Shown: one piece after another, positions 11,063-21,429 of the stretch
Position numbering within the stretch: the first letter of the stretch is position 1
Layout of the letters: every line of letters begins with the position of its first letter
NCBI GenBank assembly: GCA_907163375.1
Contig: CAJQUW010009300.1
Span: 1 to 64,000, forward strand
From: Prostheceraeus crozeri
Lineage: Eukaryota > Platyhelminthes > Polycladida > Euryleptidae
Reading direction: 5' to 3'
Length of the DNA stretch: 64,000 nucleotides
Translations under genes and position numbers: made by a program
Notes under the pieces: model-generated
Database searches by the model: none
What the model saw: only the letters and a program-made list of their open reading frames with translations
What the model was told of the DNA's origin: nothing

Positions 11063-11265
11063 TGTCGGGAACTGTCGGTCCATTGTCGGGAAGCCGACTC
11101 GGCTTAGTGACGGCAAAGGTCCAAATTTACCCGACTATTTGCCGAGGAAATGGGTGAGCCAACAATTGCCCGACTGCTTCGGCGACACACTACCGACAAT
11201 TCCCTGACAGCCGCCGACAATTTCCCGACAGCCTCCGACAATTCCCCGGCAACTCCCCGACATCT
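11063..11265. repeat. Inverted repeat block built of CCGACAATTCCC modules
   Basis: The left side holds two or three copies of TGTCGGGAACTGTCGG/TTGTCGGGAA. The right side holds four copies of the complementary module (CCGACAATTCCC, with a CGACAGCC linker). Together they could fold into an imperfect stem of about 60 bp around a loop near 11100-11190. It looks like a small foldback-type element. Confidence 0.65.
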
Positions 11266-11369
11266 AATTATATGTTCACATTCTCTTGATAAAATTACTG
11301 TTATAGCCTACTTGACGTTGCAGCAGAATATTGAAGAAATTTGCTGTTGATATTGATGAATATTGTTGA

Positions 11370-11590
11370 TCAAAGTCATCATGCTACGAAATGCTCCAAG
11401 GATTAACAGCAGAAAAGCTCATGCTGCTAAAACTAAAACATTCGGAGGCAGTGACAAGAATAGCCCTATAATATTTATACAGTACAAAAATGCTGCTGAT
11501 CGGTGTCATCCTGCTACGAAAAGTTCCAAAGATTAACAGCAGAAAGAACTCAATGCTGCTAAACCCAAAGCATTCGGAGGCAGTGACAAG
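11370..11590. repeat. Tandem duplication, about 128-bp period
   Basis: Two copies (about 11370-11459 and 11497-11590) share the landmarks GATTAACAGCAGAAA, ATGCTGCTAAA and CATTCGGAGGCAGTGACAAG with moderate divergence. No coding role is evident. Confidence 0.8.
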
Positions 11591-12159
11591 TAATCGCACA
11601 AGAAATTACTTTAGTGACTCACCTCAAAAGTAAATGTCGGACTACATAACAGTGGTATGTTTCTCTGCCATCGGCTGTGCTGGTCCGGTAGTGTCCGGTC
11701 TCCATTGATGATATCGTTTTGAGAGACAACGACTTCGGTCTAAAATGCGCATTGAGATAATTGATGCCAAAAAATATTGACCATTATTGACGCATAAAAA
11801 GAAGTTATAGAATTTGCCATAATTAAAATAAATAGGAACATACATTTAACACAAAAAATAGGAAAACGACATGAGCTTTTATTCACTTCATGTAATTATG
11901 CTGCTTAAAATCAGTGGCATTACATTAATTACCCGACCTGCTGTCACATTTGTTTCCCGGCTAAAAATAGTAAAACGACAAGAACCACCATATGTATTAC
12001 ATGAGCACTAAACAAGTTCCGATAAAAAATGTGTCATAAAACAAATGACGAAATTAGGACGATTATGAAGGAGATAAAGTGTTCAGGCTGGAAATTTTCA
12101 AAAGCAAATATGCAGCTGACGATCAGTATAAAAATGGAAGTACAAGTATGACTAATATA
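11591..12159. other. No gene seen
   Basis: AT-rich unique sequence between two tandem duplications. Frames are short and show no recognisable domain. Confidence 0.5.
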
Positions 12160-12365
12160 TATCCATATGAGAACATGATTGCGAGTGTGGACCAATAGCG
12201 AAACTTTGGAAATCTTTAAGGACAACTACAAACAGCTAGCAATCATGAAAAAGAAATATAGCCAATGCCTGTCCATTTGTAAACATGATTAAGAGGGTGG
12301 GCCAAGTCAAGCCTAATTTGGAAATCTTTTAAGATAATTATAAACAGCTAACAATCACGTAGAGA
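12160..12365. repeat. Tandem duplication, about 106-bp period
   Basis: Two diverged copies with shared landmarks GAACATGATT/AAACATGATT, TTTGGAAATCTTT and AAACAGCTARCAATCA. The left copy is about 12160-12255 and the right about 12270-12365. Confidence 0.75.
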
Positions 12366-12478
12366 TGATACCTCTTTGGTTGGACATTCTAAATGAAAGT
12401 GAAAATAGGATTGCCGATATGATGCCAATTTATTAGATCATGACACAATTAATTTCAGATATAATGAGCGTACCCATT

Positions 12479-12650
12479 TTCAGGGTATAAAAAATGAGAA
12501 TGCATTCATGAAATTTTAAGCATTTGTAAATATATCTTTACGCATATTCTTTATTCGCATATCTATAAATGCCTAGAATTCCATCAAGGCATGCTCTGTT
12601 CAGTTATCATTTTATACCCTGAAGATGACTGCGTTCTGTAGTTGAAATTA
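12479..12650. repeat. Small inverted-repeat unit ending in a hammerhead-like tail
   Basis: TTCAGGGTATAAAA at 12479-12492 is inverted at 12610-12623. The right arm continues into CTGAAGATGACTGCG and, further on, GTTGAAATTAC, a layout like the degenerate CTGATGA...GAAA tails of Penelope-like elements. It could be a relic of such a tail. Support is weak. Confidence 0.35.
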
Positions 12651-12726
12651 CTCGAAATTGGTCAATAACGGCTGAATAAATCACATCATCAAGTTACACA
12701 TGCATAAATTACATCAGATAACAATT

Positions 12727-12780
12727 CAAAAGTATGGGAATGCCAAATTAGCAGCAATTTGGCATTCCTTTACTTTTGAA
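12727..12780. repeat. Near-perfect hairpin, 24-bp arms
   Basis: The arm starting TCAAAAGTATGGGAATGCC at 12727-12750 is repeated in inverted orientation at 12757-12780 with two or three mismatches and a 6-base loop. It looks like a tiny MITE or a transcribed hairpin. No gene is adjacent. Confidence 0.8.
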
Positions 12781-13747
12781 ATGTTTACATTGAGTGTACG
12801 CATTTTTTTCACAATTGCATCAGTTATGGCTTTCCTATTTTCATTTGTATTTCGATAACATCCAGTATCAGTGCAAAAAAAGAAGCAACGAACCATTGGA
12901 AGCATGAATACATTATAGCTTAATTGTGAATCTCAATATAGTCCTGTTTCCACAAAACGGACCATGTACTTTTTTACATGCAGGATTTTTAGTTTTTATC
13001 ATCGCTGTGTTGTTGCTAAAACAATTTTAGATAGATGAAGATTGCGACTGCACAATTCAAAAGTCTTTGTCATTCAGTAAGTCGTCCGAAACGTTTAGCC
13101 TTGGTTCATCAGGCCAAGAGCCGATAGTGTAGGCCTCACTGCGGTATTTTCACTTTCACATAGAAGTTTTATAACCTATATCGAACACGAACACTTACTA
13201 TCGCTTCAATGATTGATTATTGCTTGACATCATTGATTTTTGATCGGTCATTCTTGAGAAGAAAAAATGACTTCAATTAGAAGATATTATTAATAGACAT
13301 ATCTATAAAAAGGATCAACTTTTCTCATTCTATATTATTATTTATATCTACAAACTTTATTAAACTTCATATTTATTTACTGAGTTAAAAGCTAAAAACT
13401 GCTAAACTCACTAAATATCATAAGGATACTAAGTTTGCGACCGATATCCATGAAAAAAACTGCTTGAACTATTATATAAGATTTCACTATGGGTTAAGTA
13501 AACTCAAGTATTAAGCATTAAGTATCTTTACTAAAGATAGTTGGGTCTCCAGTTATGTAAAGAGAAACTTCACTGTCACGCTAACTAGTTGTTTTCTTTG
13601 TAGTAACGTCTTAATCATAATAATTGCAATATTAGTTTTGTTGTTTATCCGTTTATTTGTCATTTTAGTTCTAATAGTTACATAGATGATCTTCACGCCC
13701 TTTTTGTTTGAAATTTGATGAACATCTCAAAGTAGCCACCTCAGTGG
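12781..13747. other. No gene; a Penelope-tail-like scrap on the - strand
   Basis: No protein-coding sequence was seen. Around 13085-13130, read on the - strand, the sequence has GGCCTGATGAACC and then GGCTAAACGTTTCGG, like the CTGATGA/GAAAC tail common at the 3' ends of Penelope-like elements, but with the GAAA box altered. The rest is AT-rich unique sequence. Confidence 0.35.
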
Positions 13748-13963
13748 GTGGTTCAATGTGCCCCATGCGTGGGGCACATTGAACCACTTGTGTAGAAATT
13801 TTAAAATCAAAATTGTGAGGAGATTAAACGTCACAAAAGAGTCCAACAACTCAGAGATTACCTAGGATTCCCTTAACCTTTCATCCGAGCTTGATTTTGG
13901 TTCATTTGATTTAGTATATTCAAACTGCTGAGAAAAGATCAAAAACTGTTCAATGTGCCCCAC
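13748..13963. mobile_element. Hairpin plus small inverted-repeat element (MITE-like)
   Basis: GTGGTTCAATGTGCCCCA (13748-13765) is perfectly inverted at 13770-13787 around the 4-base loop TGCG. A third copy, GTTCAATGTGCCCCAC, lies at 13948-13963. It forms an inverted pair with 13769-13784, enclosing about 195 bp. This suggests a small non-autonomous element with 16-bp termini, joined to a partial inverted copy of its own end. No family was identified. Confidence 0.7.
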
Positions 13964-14886
13964 CCGCCCTTATCAAGAATGGAGATGCAGCAAGTCCCCT
14001 GACTGATCACTGTTGGAAATATACCGCGAAATGTATTGAAGACTGACGTCAGTATATTGCTAACTTTGGATTGCCCTGTCAAAGCCAGTATCAGCGAATC
14101 ACAGCTGTATTTCGAAAATTGATTTGCACTTCGCTATGACTCCCTGGCATGATGTTATTAAATATAAATACACATGTCAGCAGATTCTCATCGAAGATCG
14201 CACCCACAAACTGAAAGCCAAAGCCACTGTCTTTGCTGAAAGCTGTGACAAATACACGAGTGACTCACAACCAAAAGCAGTTTGACTTGAATTAGTAATG
14301 GCAGTTATTCGATGTAAGCAATCAAGCAGATATTTAAAGTCATGATCACACATTTTCACTAAAAGTTGACGTATCTGAATGAGCAATGCGTCAAATAAAA
14401 GCCCAGGATTTGACTGTTAATTTCATGCGGGTTTCATCTCTTCATCAACACGATTTCTTGTTTATAAATTATGATTTATGAAGTGGTTTTTACTTCTCTA
14501 GAGGCACATTAGGTAATGAGTAGACGTGTTATATGCTGTCATCAATTTATCATGAAAAATGCTAATTAGCATATCATTGTAATAACATCAGGATAAGCTT
14601 AACGATGTAAAATGTGGAACGCCATTATTTCTGAACAAATATTGCCAGTGATAGGCCTATGCGTACGATAGTAAAATTACTAAATCCTGCACAAATTGTA
14701 ACTAACCACCGATGCAGAGAAATATTTATAGATCAGCTTGCCTACTAACAACATGATTGTTCGAGTCACGGCAATGACTTACATTTTGCACAAATTAGTC
14801 AATTCCGTTTCTTGGATTGTGTCATTCGTTTCCAAGAGAGAGATAATATAGTCGATTGCATCATCACAATCGATTGCCATGTATCC
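13964..14886. other. No gene seen
   Basis: Unique AT-rich sequence. Short frames (for example 14177-14386 on -) show no domain. No splice-flanked exon could be supported. Confidence 0.5.
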
Positions 14887-15568
14887 TCATTCCATCGATG
14901 TAGAAGTCAAATGACAAATCATGAAATATACGAATGAAATTTTGAAAATGTGGAGACAATTTTTTGTTGAATGATTCTGATCTGAAGAAAAATGAGAAAC
15001 ACTACGCACTCGGAAGTCGCAAATACATGTGCAATTTGTTGGGAGATTTATTGAAGGAAGCCAATCTAAGAGATCCTCGAAATCGGTGATGTCATCCTTG
15101 GGAATTCGAAGTATCAAGGTTCCATTCTTGTGTTCCCTTCTTCCATGCGATCCGCTGCCGTTGATTCTTCTTTTGTAAAGTGAAGGATAAAGTGTATTTG
15201 ATAAAGATGCCGAGGTACAGTAAGATGAAAAGTGGTTGAAAACACTGGGAACTGCCGAAGATTTGAGTTGCAATAATTTCAATTCTTTTCTGGCACGCTT
15301 AGATGATCTTGAATTGTTGACTTGTCTTGATCAAATCATTTTCGAGGAAATGCAGAGAACAAATTCGTGAAGACAAGGTTGGAAGGAAGACGCTTCTTTG
15401 GCCAAAATTATCGACATCCTCTCGTTTAATTGCTCTTTGTCTTATCCATTTGTCGCGAAGAGTCTGGTCATGAGAAAATGCAAAAAACGAAATATGCACG
15501 TTCGTTGAATTATCTGATGTGCTTTTGTGCACTTGCTGTTTATTGTCGCAGACTGGCTGCACTCCCAT
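14887..15568 (-). pseudogene. THAP-domain gene fragment, one frameshift
   Basis: Reading from 15568 leftwards, the protein has the core of a THAP zinc finger (C2CH DNA-binding domain of THAP proteins and P-element transposases). It shows an ISFFAFSHDQTLRDKWIRQ segment with the conserved W, then ICSLHFLENDL with the C-x2-H-F end. The frame then shifts by one base near 15310. In the new frame the chain continues KRARKELKLLQLKSSAVPSVF, which contains the AVPTIF-like box that closes every THAP domain, so the two halves belong together. The N-terminal C-x(2-4)-C pair is not intact: only one Cys is seen after the start. The region after the box (to 14887) was not recognised. It could be a decayed host gene or a transposase N terminus. 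Confidence 0.65.
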
Positions 15569-15616
15569 CCATTGTAGAGCGGCCGCTCTACAATGGCTGC
15601 GTGTGCCGGCACACGC
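15569..15616. repeat. Two adjacent perfect palindromes (28 bp and 18 bp)
   Basis: CCATTGTAGAGCGG at 15569-15582 is followed without gap by its exact reverse complement to 15596, centred on GGCC. Two bases later GCGTGTGCCGGCACACGC (15599-15616) is a second perfect palindrome centred on CCGG. They lie immediately upstream of the THAP frame's ATG (15566-15568 on -), so they would sit in its leader or promoter. Confidence 0.95.
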
Positions 15617-16136
15617 ATAAATGACATGCTTTGAGACAAACTAACCAACTTGATGCCATAGTAACGTATCGATCAATCAGATGACGCTTGCCTCACGTAT
15701 TTGCATGCAGATTCGCAGATCACTGTGAGGAGGGATACGTCGAAGGACAAAGGCGGTATTGTGCCTGCGTGTGCACATCCTGTTGTGCTGTCCTGTATGA
15801 AACTTCACGTGAACAGCAGCGCAATGAAATGCTCTATGCGCTATCGAACAATGAAATCTATCAGTCCTAACTCTGTATATAGAGCTTGGACTATTCGTGA
15901 AAATTTAGGACTTGCATATCCCGGTGCTCTAGATATCCCACATAGGTGCCAGGCAGACATGGAAAACTGCATTTTCCCTGACATGTGATTTCTTTGGGAA
16001 GTCATTCTTTATACTTATGTGCATACTTTAAGTTACCTAGAACTGCAGAAATGATTGTTTGTAAAATTTTGAGATTTTTTTGTTGACTTTCGAGAAATTG
16101 AATAAATATATAAATTTTTGACACATTAATATATAG
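15617..16136. other. No gene seen
   Basis: Overlapping short frames at 15688-15988 on + carry no recognisable domain and no codon pattern that sets them apart. Treated as non-coding. Confidence 0.5.
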
Positions 16137-18834
16137 TTTTATAGGATGATGAGCCAAAGACAGCATTGTACGCTGTACGACCAAAAATTAAAAGATTGCA
16201 AAACACTTGATTCATTGTCGATCGATTTCGTATCGTTTACTGATAAATCATCACGGCATCAAGTCAAATCAGCAAAATGACGTTTATATACAAATTAAAA
16301 TGATCAAGCAAACACACCAATGAACAGCTAAAATGAAATTTTCAATAGAATGGAATGGAGAGGTAATTGCGCATGTACAATTACCTCTCTGCAGTGCAAT
16401 TAAAAGATATGCAACGGAACAGAAGAATCACATTCGTTCAATAAATTATCAGTTTCATGCATTCTAATCAATATAGATTCAGCTATGCGAGTGTGTTTAG
16501 TACGGCAGACAATGGAAAATTCATTGGCTGTCGCTTTATGAATGTGCTTTGTAATTTCAGAATCTTGCGGTCTGCCATTGATATGCTCATCAATACGAGT
16601 AATCAGGTGCCTACGAGTCTCACCAAGGTAGCAACTGTCGCATTGCCCACATTTGAATTTGTAGATTAAATTAGAGATGAGACTCGTAGGCACCGGATCT
16701 TTGTTGGGAAAGATACTGCGAGTTTTTTGAAGGTTTGAAAACTACGGAAAGTTTGTGGTTTTCTGGTAGGACACGGTTAACGACATGAACAGTTTTCAAT
16801 GTCTCCTTTTCTTTTTCTTTCACGTAAGGCAGCTTCCAAAAAGTGTAAGAAATATTCAATTTCGAATTTTGACCAGAGTTTTGCGAAATAGCACTGTCAA
16901 CTTTTTGTTTGATCTTGTTAATGAAATTTTGATTGTAGCCATTTTGCATAAATACAATGTATCGACAGAATTTTTTCGAACGATTTTTCATAAAAATGAT
17001 TGCTACTACAAAGATGCTTGGCACGATAAATCAAAGCCCTGATGGCAGCAGTTTTGTACCTGAACGGGGAGAAAGCCTCCTTCGGTGTATAGACACCTGT
17101 GTTAGTCGACTTAACTGCCCACTCAGTTCCAAAACCATCATCAAGCTTGTGCACAACAACATCCAAAAAGCTTGGTTTTCTATCACTCTCAGTGTCCATT
17201 ATGAACTGAATATTCTTGTGATGAGTATTTAAAATTTTTCAAAAAGTTAGAAGCTTCATCTTCATTTTTGAAGATGGCAAAAACATCATCAACGTAACGA
17301 CGGTAGTACAAAGGAGCACGATCAAACTTGCTCTCTATCATATTCATGGCAAACATGGCAAGAGTAGGAGTCAATTTTGAGCCCATAGAGACTCCATCAT
17401 GATGAGTGTACAACTTTCCGCTAAATTGAAGCATGAACATCTTTGCAGGCTAGATTCAATAATGTTTCCAAGGTGATGCGGCTGATAGGAAAATTGCCGG
17501 AGTCAATCAAACTACTAATATGGTCTATCGTGTCTCTCAAAGAGACGTTAGTGAATAGGCTTTGAACGTCATAAGACATCATGAAACTTTCAGATCTATT
17601 CAGATTTCTCACAGACTCAACAAACTCAAAGCTATCTTTGAGATTTTAGTGTTTGGGAATGAACGGCTTTGAAAGTCGATCGAACCAACTGCTAAGCTTA
17701 GAACAATAAGCATCTGACATGCCTAAAATAGGGCGAAAAGGCGGATTCGTTTTGGATTTGTGAACCTTTGCAAGGCCATACAGCCTAGCAGGTTGAGACC
17801 CGTAACTGCGAATCTGAGAATACTGATGGTCAGAAATAGAACCATCAGACTTCAACAGCAAGAGCTTGCGGTTGAATTTTTCCTCAGTAAGAATAGAGGG
17901 ATCTTTAGAAGACCGATTACTGCAAATGAAAGGACTAAATTTGTCAGCATCTGAAAGAATCTTGTTCATAGACTCAACATAGTGAGATTTGTCAACAATG
18001 CAAATACCATTGCCTTTATCAAATTTGGAAGCATAAAGACTTTTGTCCTTGGCAAGACCACGAAAATTTTGCAAATGTCTTTTGCAGAGTTTAGACATTT
18101 TGTTTTTGTGTCTAATATAGGAAAAAACAGTAGTTTTCAATTTTGAACGACTGAGATCCCTCTGCTCAGTTGTAAGCGAAACAGAGTTGATGAGAGATTT
18201 AAAAGTAACCTCAGTCTCAGTTTTTATCTTCACGCTGTCTACTTTTGATGGCCAAGACATCGAGAAACCCAGCTCAAGGGCTGAGAGTTCTTCATCAGTC
18301 AATTTGCGTTTTGACAATTTGATCACATTACTTTTAATGTTTTTGAACACTGCAGTGCTTCTTACTCACTCGCAAATTGATCACTTTGTTGCGATGCCTC
18401 CTTTCAATTTTTCGTAAACTGGACCCATGATGGTGTCGAAGAACTGCTTCCAAAGCATGCCACGGAGTTTGAAGAGGATGCTTGATGTTCTTAACAGCTT
18501 TGAAAAGTCTCGACAGGTCCTGATGAGCACACCGAATTTCTTCTTTGAGTGCCTTGGTTTGACTTTGAATGAATATTTTTTGATGCTGTTGTAAATGACT
18601 TGGCAACCGGATACGAAGAAATGTTGGTGTAAGTCCTTTTTCCTGACATTCTGATAAAAACTGAAGTTGCAGTTTTGTTTTCTGTAGTTTGAACCAATTC
18701 TTGCTAATTGTTTTGACGTCATCGAAAACTTGCTGGGGCACTGTCGTTTTCAACGTTTTATAGGATGATGAGCCAAAGACAGCATTGTACGCTGTACGAC
18801 CAACAATTAAAAGATTGCAAAACACTTGATTCAT
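16137..18834 (-). mobile_element. Penelope-like element, copy A (full coding length, damaged)
   Basis: Retroelement with Penelope-type reverse transcriptase and GIY-YIG endonuclease, read right to left. The first ATG lies at 18834 inside the terminal repeat. The N-terminal region spans 18834 to about 17650. RT motifs follow to about 17100, including GVSMGSKLTPTLAMFAMN and the catalytic YVDD box (near 17300). Then come thumb and linker, and the GIY-YIG domain (KFKCGQCDSCYLGETRRH) ends at 16400. The reading frame is broken by an in-frame TAA near 17646 and frameshifts near 18340, 17190, 17020 and 16680. The first about 80 coding bases recur at the 3' side (16137-16214), the terminal repeat arrangement usual for this family. 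Copy B follows at a spacing of 2.62 kb. Confidence 0.9.
16216..16258 (-). ncRNA. Hammerhead-ribozyme-like motif, copy A, degenerate
   Basis: Same layout as the copy B motif but with the first core C changed (GTGATGA instead of CTGATGA) and one stem II base altered. The GAAA box (16226-16229 on the + strand as TTTC) is kept. Probably inactive. Confidence 0.5.
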
Positions 18835-19668
18835 TGTCGATCGATTTCGTATCGTTTACTGATACATCATCAGGGCATCAAGTCAAATCAGCAAAATGAC
18901 GTTTATATACAAATTAAAATGATCAAGCAAACACACCTATGAACAGCTAAAATGAAATTTTCAATAGAATGGAATGGAGAGGTAATTGCGCATGTACAAT
19001 TACCTCTCTGTAGTGCAATTAAAAGATATGCAACGGAACAGGAGAATCGCATTCGTTCAATAAATTATCAGTTTCATGCATTCTAATCAATATAGATTCA
19101 GCTATGCGAGTGTGTTTAGTACGGCAGACAATGGAAAATTCATTGGCTGTCGCTTTATGAATGTGCTTTGTAATTTCAGAATCTTGCGGTCTGCCTTTGA
19201 TATGCTCATCAATACGAGTAATCAAGTGCCTACGAGTCTCACCAAGGTAGCAACTGTCGCATTGCCCACATTTGAATTTGTAGACTAAATTAGAGATGAG
19301 ACTCGTAGGCACCGGATCTTTGTTGGGAAAGATACTGCGAGTTTTTTGAAGGTTTGAAAACTACGGAAAGTTTGTGGTTTTCTGGTAGGACACGGTTAAC
19401 GACATGAACAGTTTTCAATGTCTCCTTTTCTTTTTCTTTCACGTAAGGCAGCTTCCAAAAAGTGTAAGAAATATTCAATTTCGAATTTTGACCAGAGTTT
19501 TGCGAAATAGCATTGTCAACTTTTTGATTGATCTTGTTAATGAAATTTTGATCGTAGCCATTTTGCATAAATACAATGTATCGACAGAATTTTTTCGAAC
19601 GGTTTTTCATAAAAATGATTGCTACTACAAAGATGCTTGGCACGATAAATCAAAGCCCTGATGGCAGC
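18757..19668 (-). mobile_element. Penelope-like element, copy B (3' part only)
   Basis: A second copy in the same orientation as copy A, roughly 98% identical by eye. It contains the 3' terminal repeat, the GIY-YIG domain (19019-19312) and the linker (19290-19643), then stops abruptly at about 19668. It shares copy A's frameshift in the linker. Its terminal repeat (18757-18834) doubles as the start of copy A's coding region, giving the head-to-tail arrangement typical of Penelope-like elements. Confidence 0.9.
18835..18877 (-). ncRNA. Hammerhead-ribozyme-like motif, copy B
   Basis: On the - strand the 43 bases contain CTGATGA (18867-18873), one extra T, a 5-bp stem II (GTATC/GATAC with loop AGTAAAC), then GAAA (18845-18848). 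A palindromic AUCGAU follows, suited to the very short, dimer-forming stem III reported for Penelope-like elements, with AUC as the expected cleavage site. Flanking TGCC and GACA can pair as stem I except for one mismatch. The extra T after the CTGATGA box is unusual. Confidence 0.6.
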
Positions 19669-21110
19669 CTCACTCCCAAACACTAAAATCTCAAAGATAG
19701 CTTTGAGTTTGTTGACTCTGTGAGAAATCTGAATAGATCTGAAAGTTTCATGATGTCTTAAGACGTTCAAAGCCTATTCACTAACGTCTCTGTGAGAGAC
19801 ACGATAGACCATATTAGTAGTTTGATTGACTCCGGCAATTTTCCTATCAGCCGCATCACCTTGGAAACATTATTGAATCTAGCCTGCAAAGATGTTCATG
19901 CTTCAATTTAGCGGAAAGTTGTACACTCATCATGATGGAGTCTCTATGGGCTCAAAATTGACTCCTACTCTTGCCATGTTTGCCATGAATATGATAGAGA
20001 GCAAGTTTGATCGTGCTCCTTTGTACTACCGTCGTTACGTTGATGATGTTTTTGCCATCTTCAAAAATGAAGATGAAGCTTCTAACTTTTTGAAAAATTT
20101 TAAATACTCATCACAAGAATATTCAGTTCATAATGGACACTGAGAGTGATAGAAAGCCAAGCTTTTTGGATGTTGTTGTGCACAAGCTTGATGATGGTTT
20201 TGGAACTGAGTGGGCAGTTAAGTCGACTAACACAGGTGTCTATACACCGAAGGAGGCTTTCTCCCCGTTCAGGTACAAAACTGCTGCCATCAGGGCTTTG
20301 ATTTATCGTGCCAAGCATCTTTGTAGTAGCAATCATTTTTATGAAAAATCGTTCGAAAAAATTCTGTCGATACATTGTATTTATGCAAAATGGCTACAAT
20401 CAAAATTTCATTAACAAGATCAATCAAAAAGTTGACAGTGCTATTTCGCAAAACTCTGGTCAAAATTCGAAATTGAATATTTCTTACACTTTTTGGAAGC
20501 TGCCTTACGTGAAAGAAAAAGAAAAGGAGACATTGAAAACTGTTCATGTCGTTAACCGTGTCCTACCAGAAAACCACAAACTTTCCGTAGTTTTCAAACC
20601 TTCAAAAAACTCGCAGTATCTTTCCCAACAAAGATCCGGTGCCTACGAGTCTCATCTCTAATTTAGTCTACAAATTCAAATGTGGGCAATGCGACAGTTG
20701 CTACCTTGGTGAGACTCGTAGGCACCTGATTACTCGTATTGATGAGCATATCAAAGGCAGACCGCAAGATTCTGAAATTACAAAGCACATTCACAAAGCG
20801 ACAGCCAATGAATTTTCCATTGTCTGCCGTACTAAACACACTCGCATAGCTGAATCTATATTGATTAAAATGCATGAAACTGATAATTTATTGAACGAAT
20901 GTGATTCTTCTGTTCCGTTGCATATCTTTTAATTGCACTACAGAGAGGTAATTGTAGATGCGCAATTACCTCTCCATTCCATTCTATTGAAAATTTCATT
21001 TTAGCTGTTCATAACTGCCCTGATGATGTATCAATAAACGATACGAAATCGATCGACAATGAATCAAGTATTTTGCAATCTTTTAATTTTTGGTCGTACA
21101 GCGTACAATG
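19669..21110 (+). mobile_element. Penelope-like element, copy C (inverted, 5'-truncated)
   Basis: The same element in opposite orientation, joined directly to copy B near 19669. It starts in the RT domain (equivalent to position 17656 of copy A) and runs through YVDD (near 20035), linker and GIY-YIG (20639-20932) to the terminal repeat, ending at 21110. It carries the same in-frame TAA and the same frameshifts as copy A. The 5' truncation plus inversion is a known arrangement for this family. Confidence 0.9.
21015..21058 (+). ncRNA. Hammerhead-ribozyme-like motif, copy C
   Basis: CTGATGA at 21020-21026, extra T at 21027, stem II GTATC (21028-21032) with GATAC (21040-21044), GAAA at 21045-21048. 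Then comes the palindromic AUCGAU, with the expected cut after C at 21054. Flanks TGCC and GACA give a stem I with one mismatch. The core is intact, as in copy B. Confidence 0.6.
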
Positions 21111-21231
21111 ATATACAGTTATTATAATAATCAATTATTAGACAAGATATTAATGCACCAGCAACTAATTAATCATTAAGCAAACTTCATAATTTGAGTT
21201 AATAAAAGTAATTTGTACTATTATCCATTCA

Positions 21232-21420
21232 TCTATCTACACTCGTACATGGGTATGGACCTATTGTACATGTATTCATGCTATTGTCTGGTGTCTCGCA
21301 AAAGGGGCGGTTCTGGGACCATGCCTGTCCGCTTGTAACTTGGGTTCCTTGGAAGTTCTTCCCTCGTGCACTATAGTACTTAGTGCAGTAAGTTGAGCCA
21401 TTGCCGCTGCGATACATGCA
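21232..21420 (-). pseudogene. Kringle-like domain scrap
   Basis: On the - strand the frame reads GCMYRSGNGSTYC, then ARGKNFQGTQVTSGQAWSQ and FCETPDNSMNTC, ending at a TGA near 21232. The spacing of Gly, the FQGT/SG/W segment and the CETPDNSMN piece recall a Kringle domain (NFCRNPD in the classical form), but parts are missing. It could be an isolated relic exon. No splice partner was found. Confidence 0.35.
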
Positions 21421-21429
21421 TCCTCTAAC

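Noticed and set aside
15688-15988. Two overlapping + strand frames
   Set aside because: No domain, no splice signals, and overlapping each other in different frames.
16457-16669. + strand frames across the Penelope-like copies
   Set aside because: Antisense shadows that recur identically in every copy; the - or + strand GIY-YIG/RT frames are the real ones.
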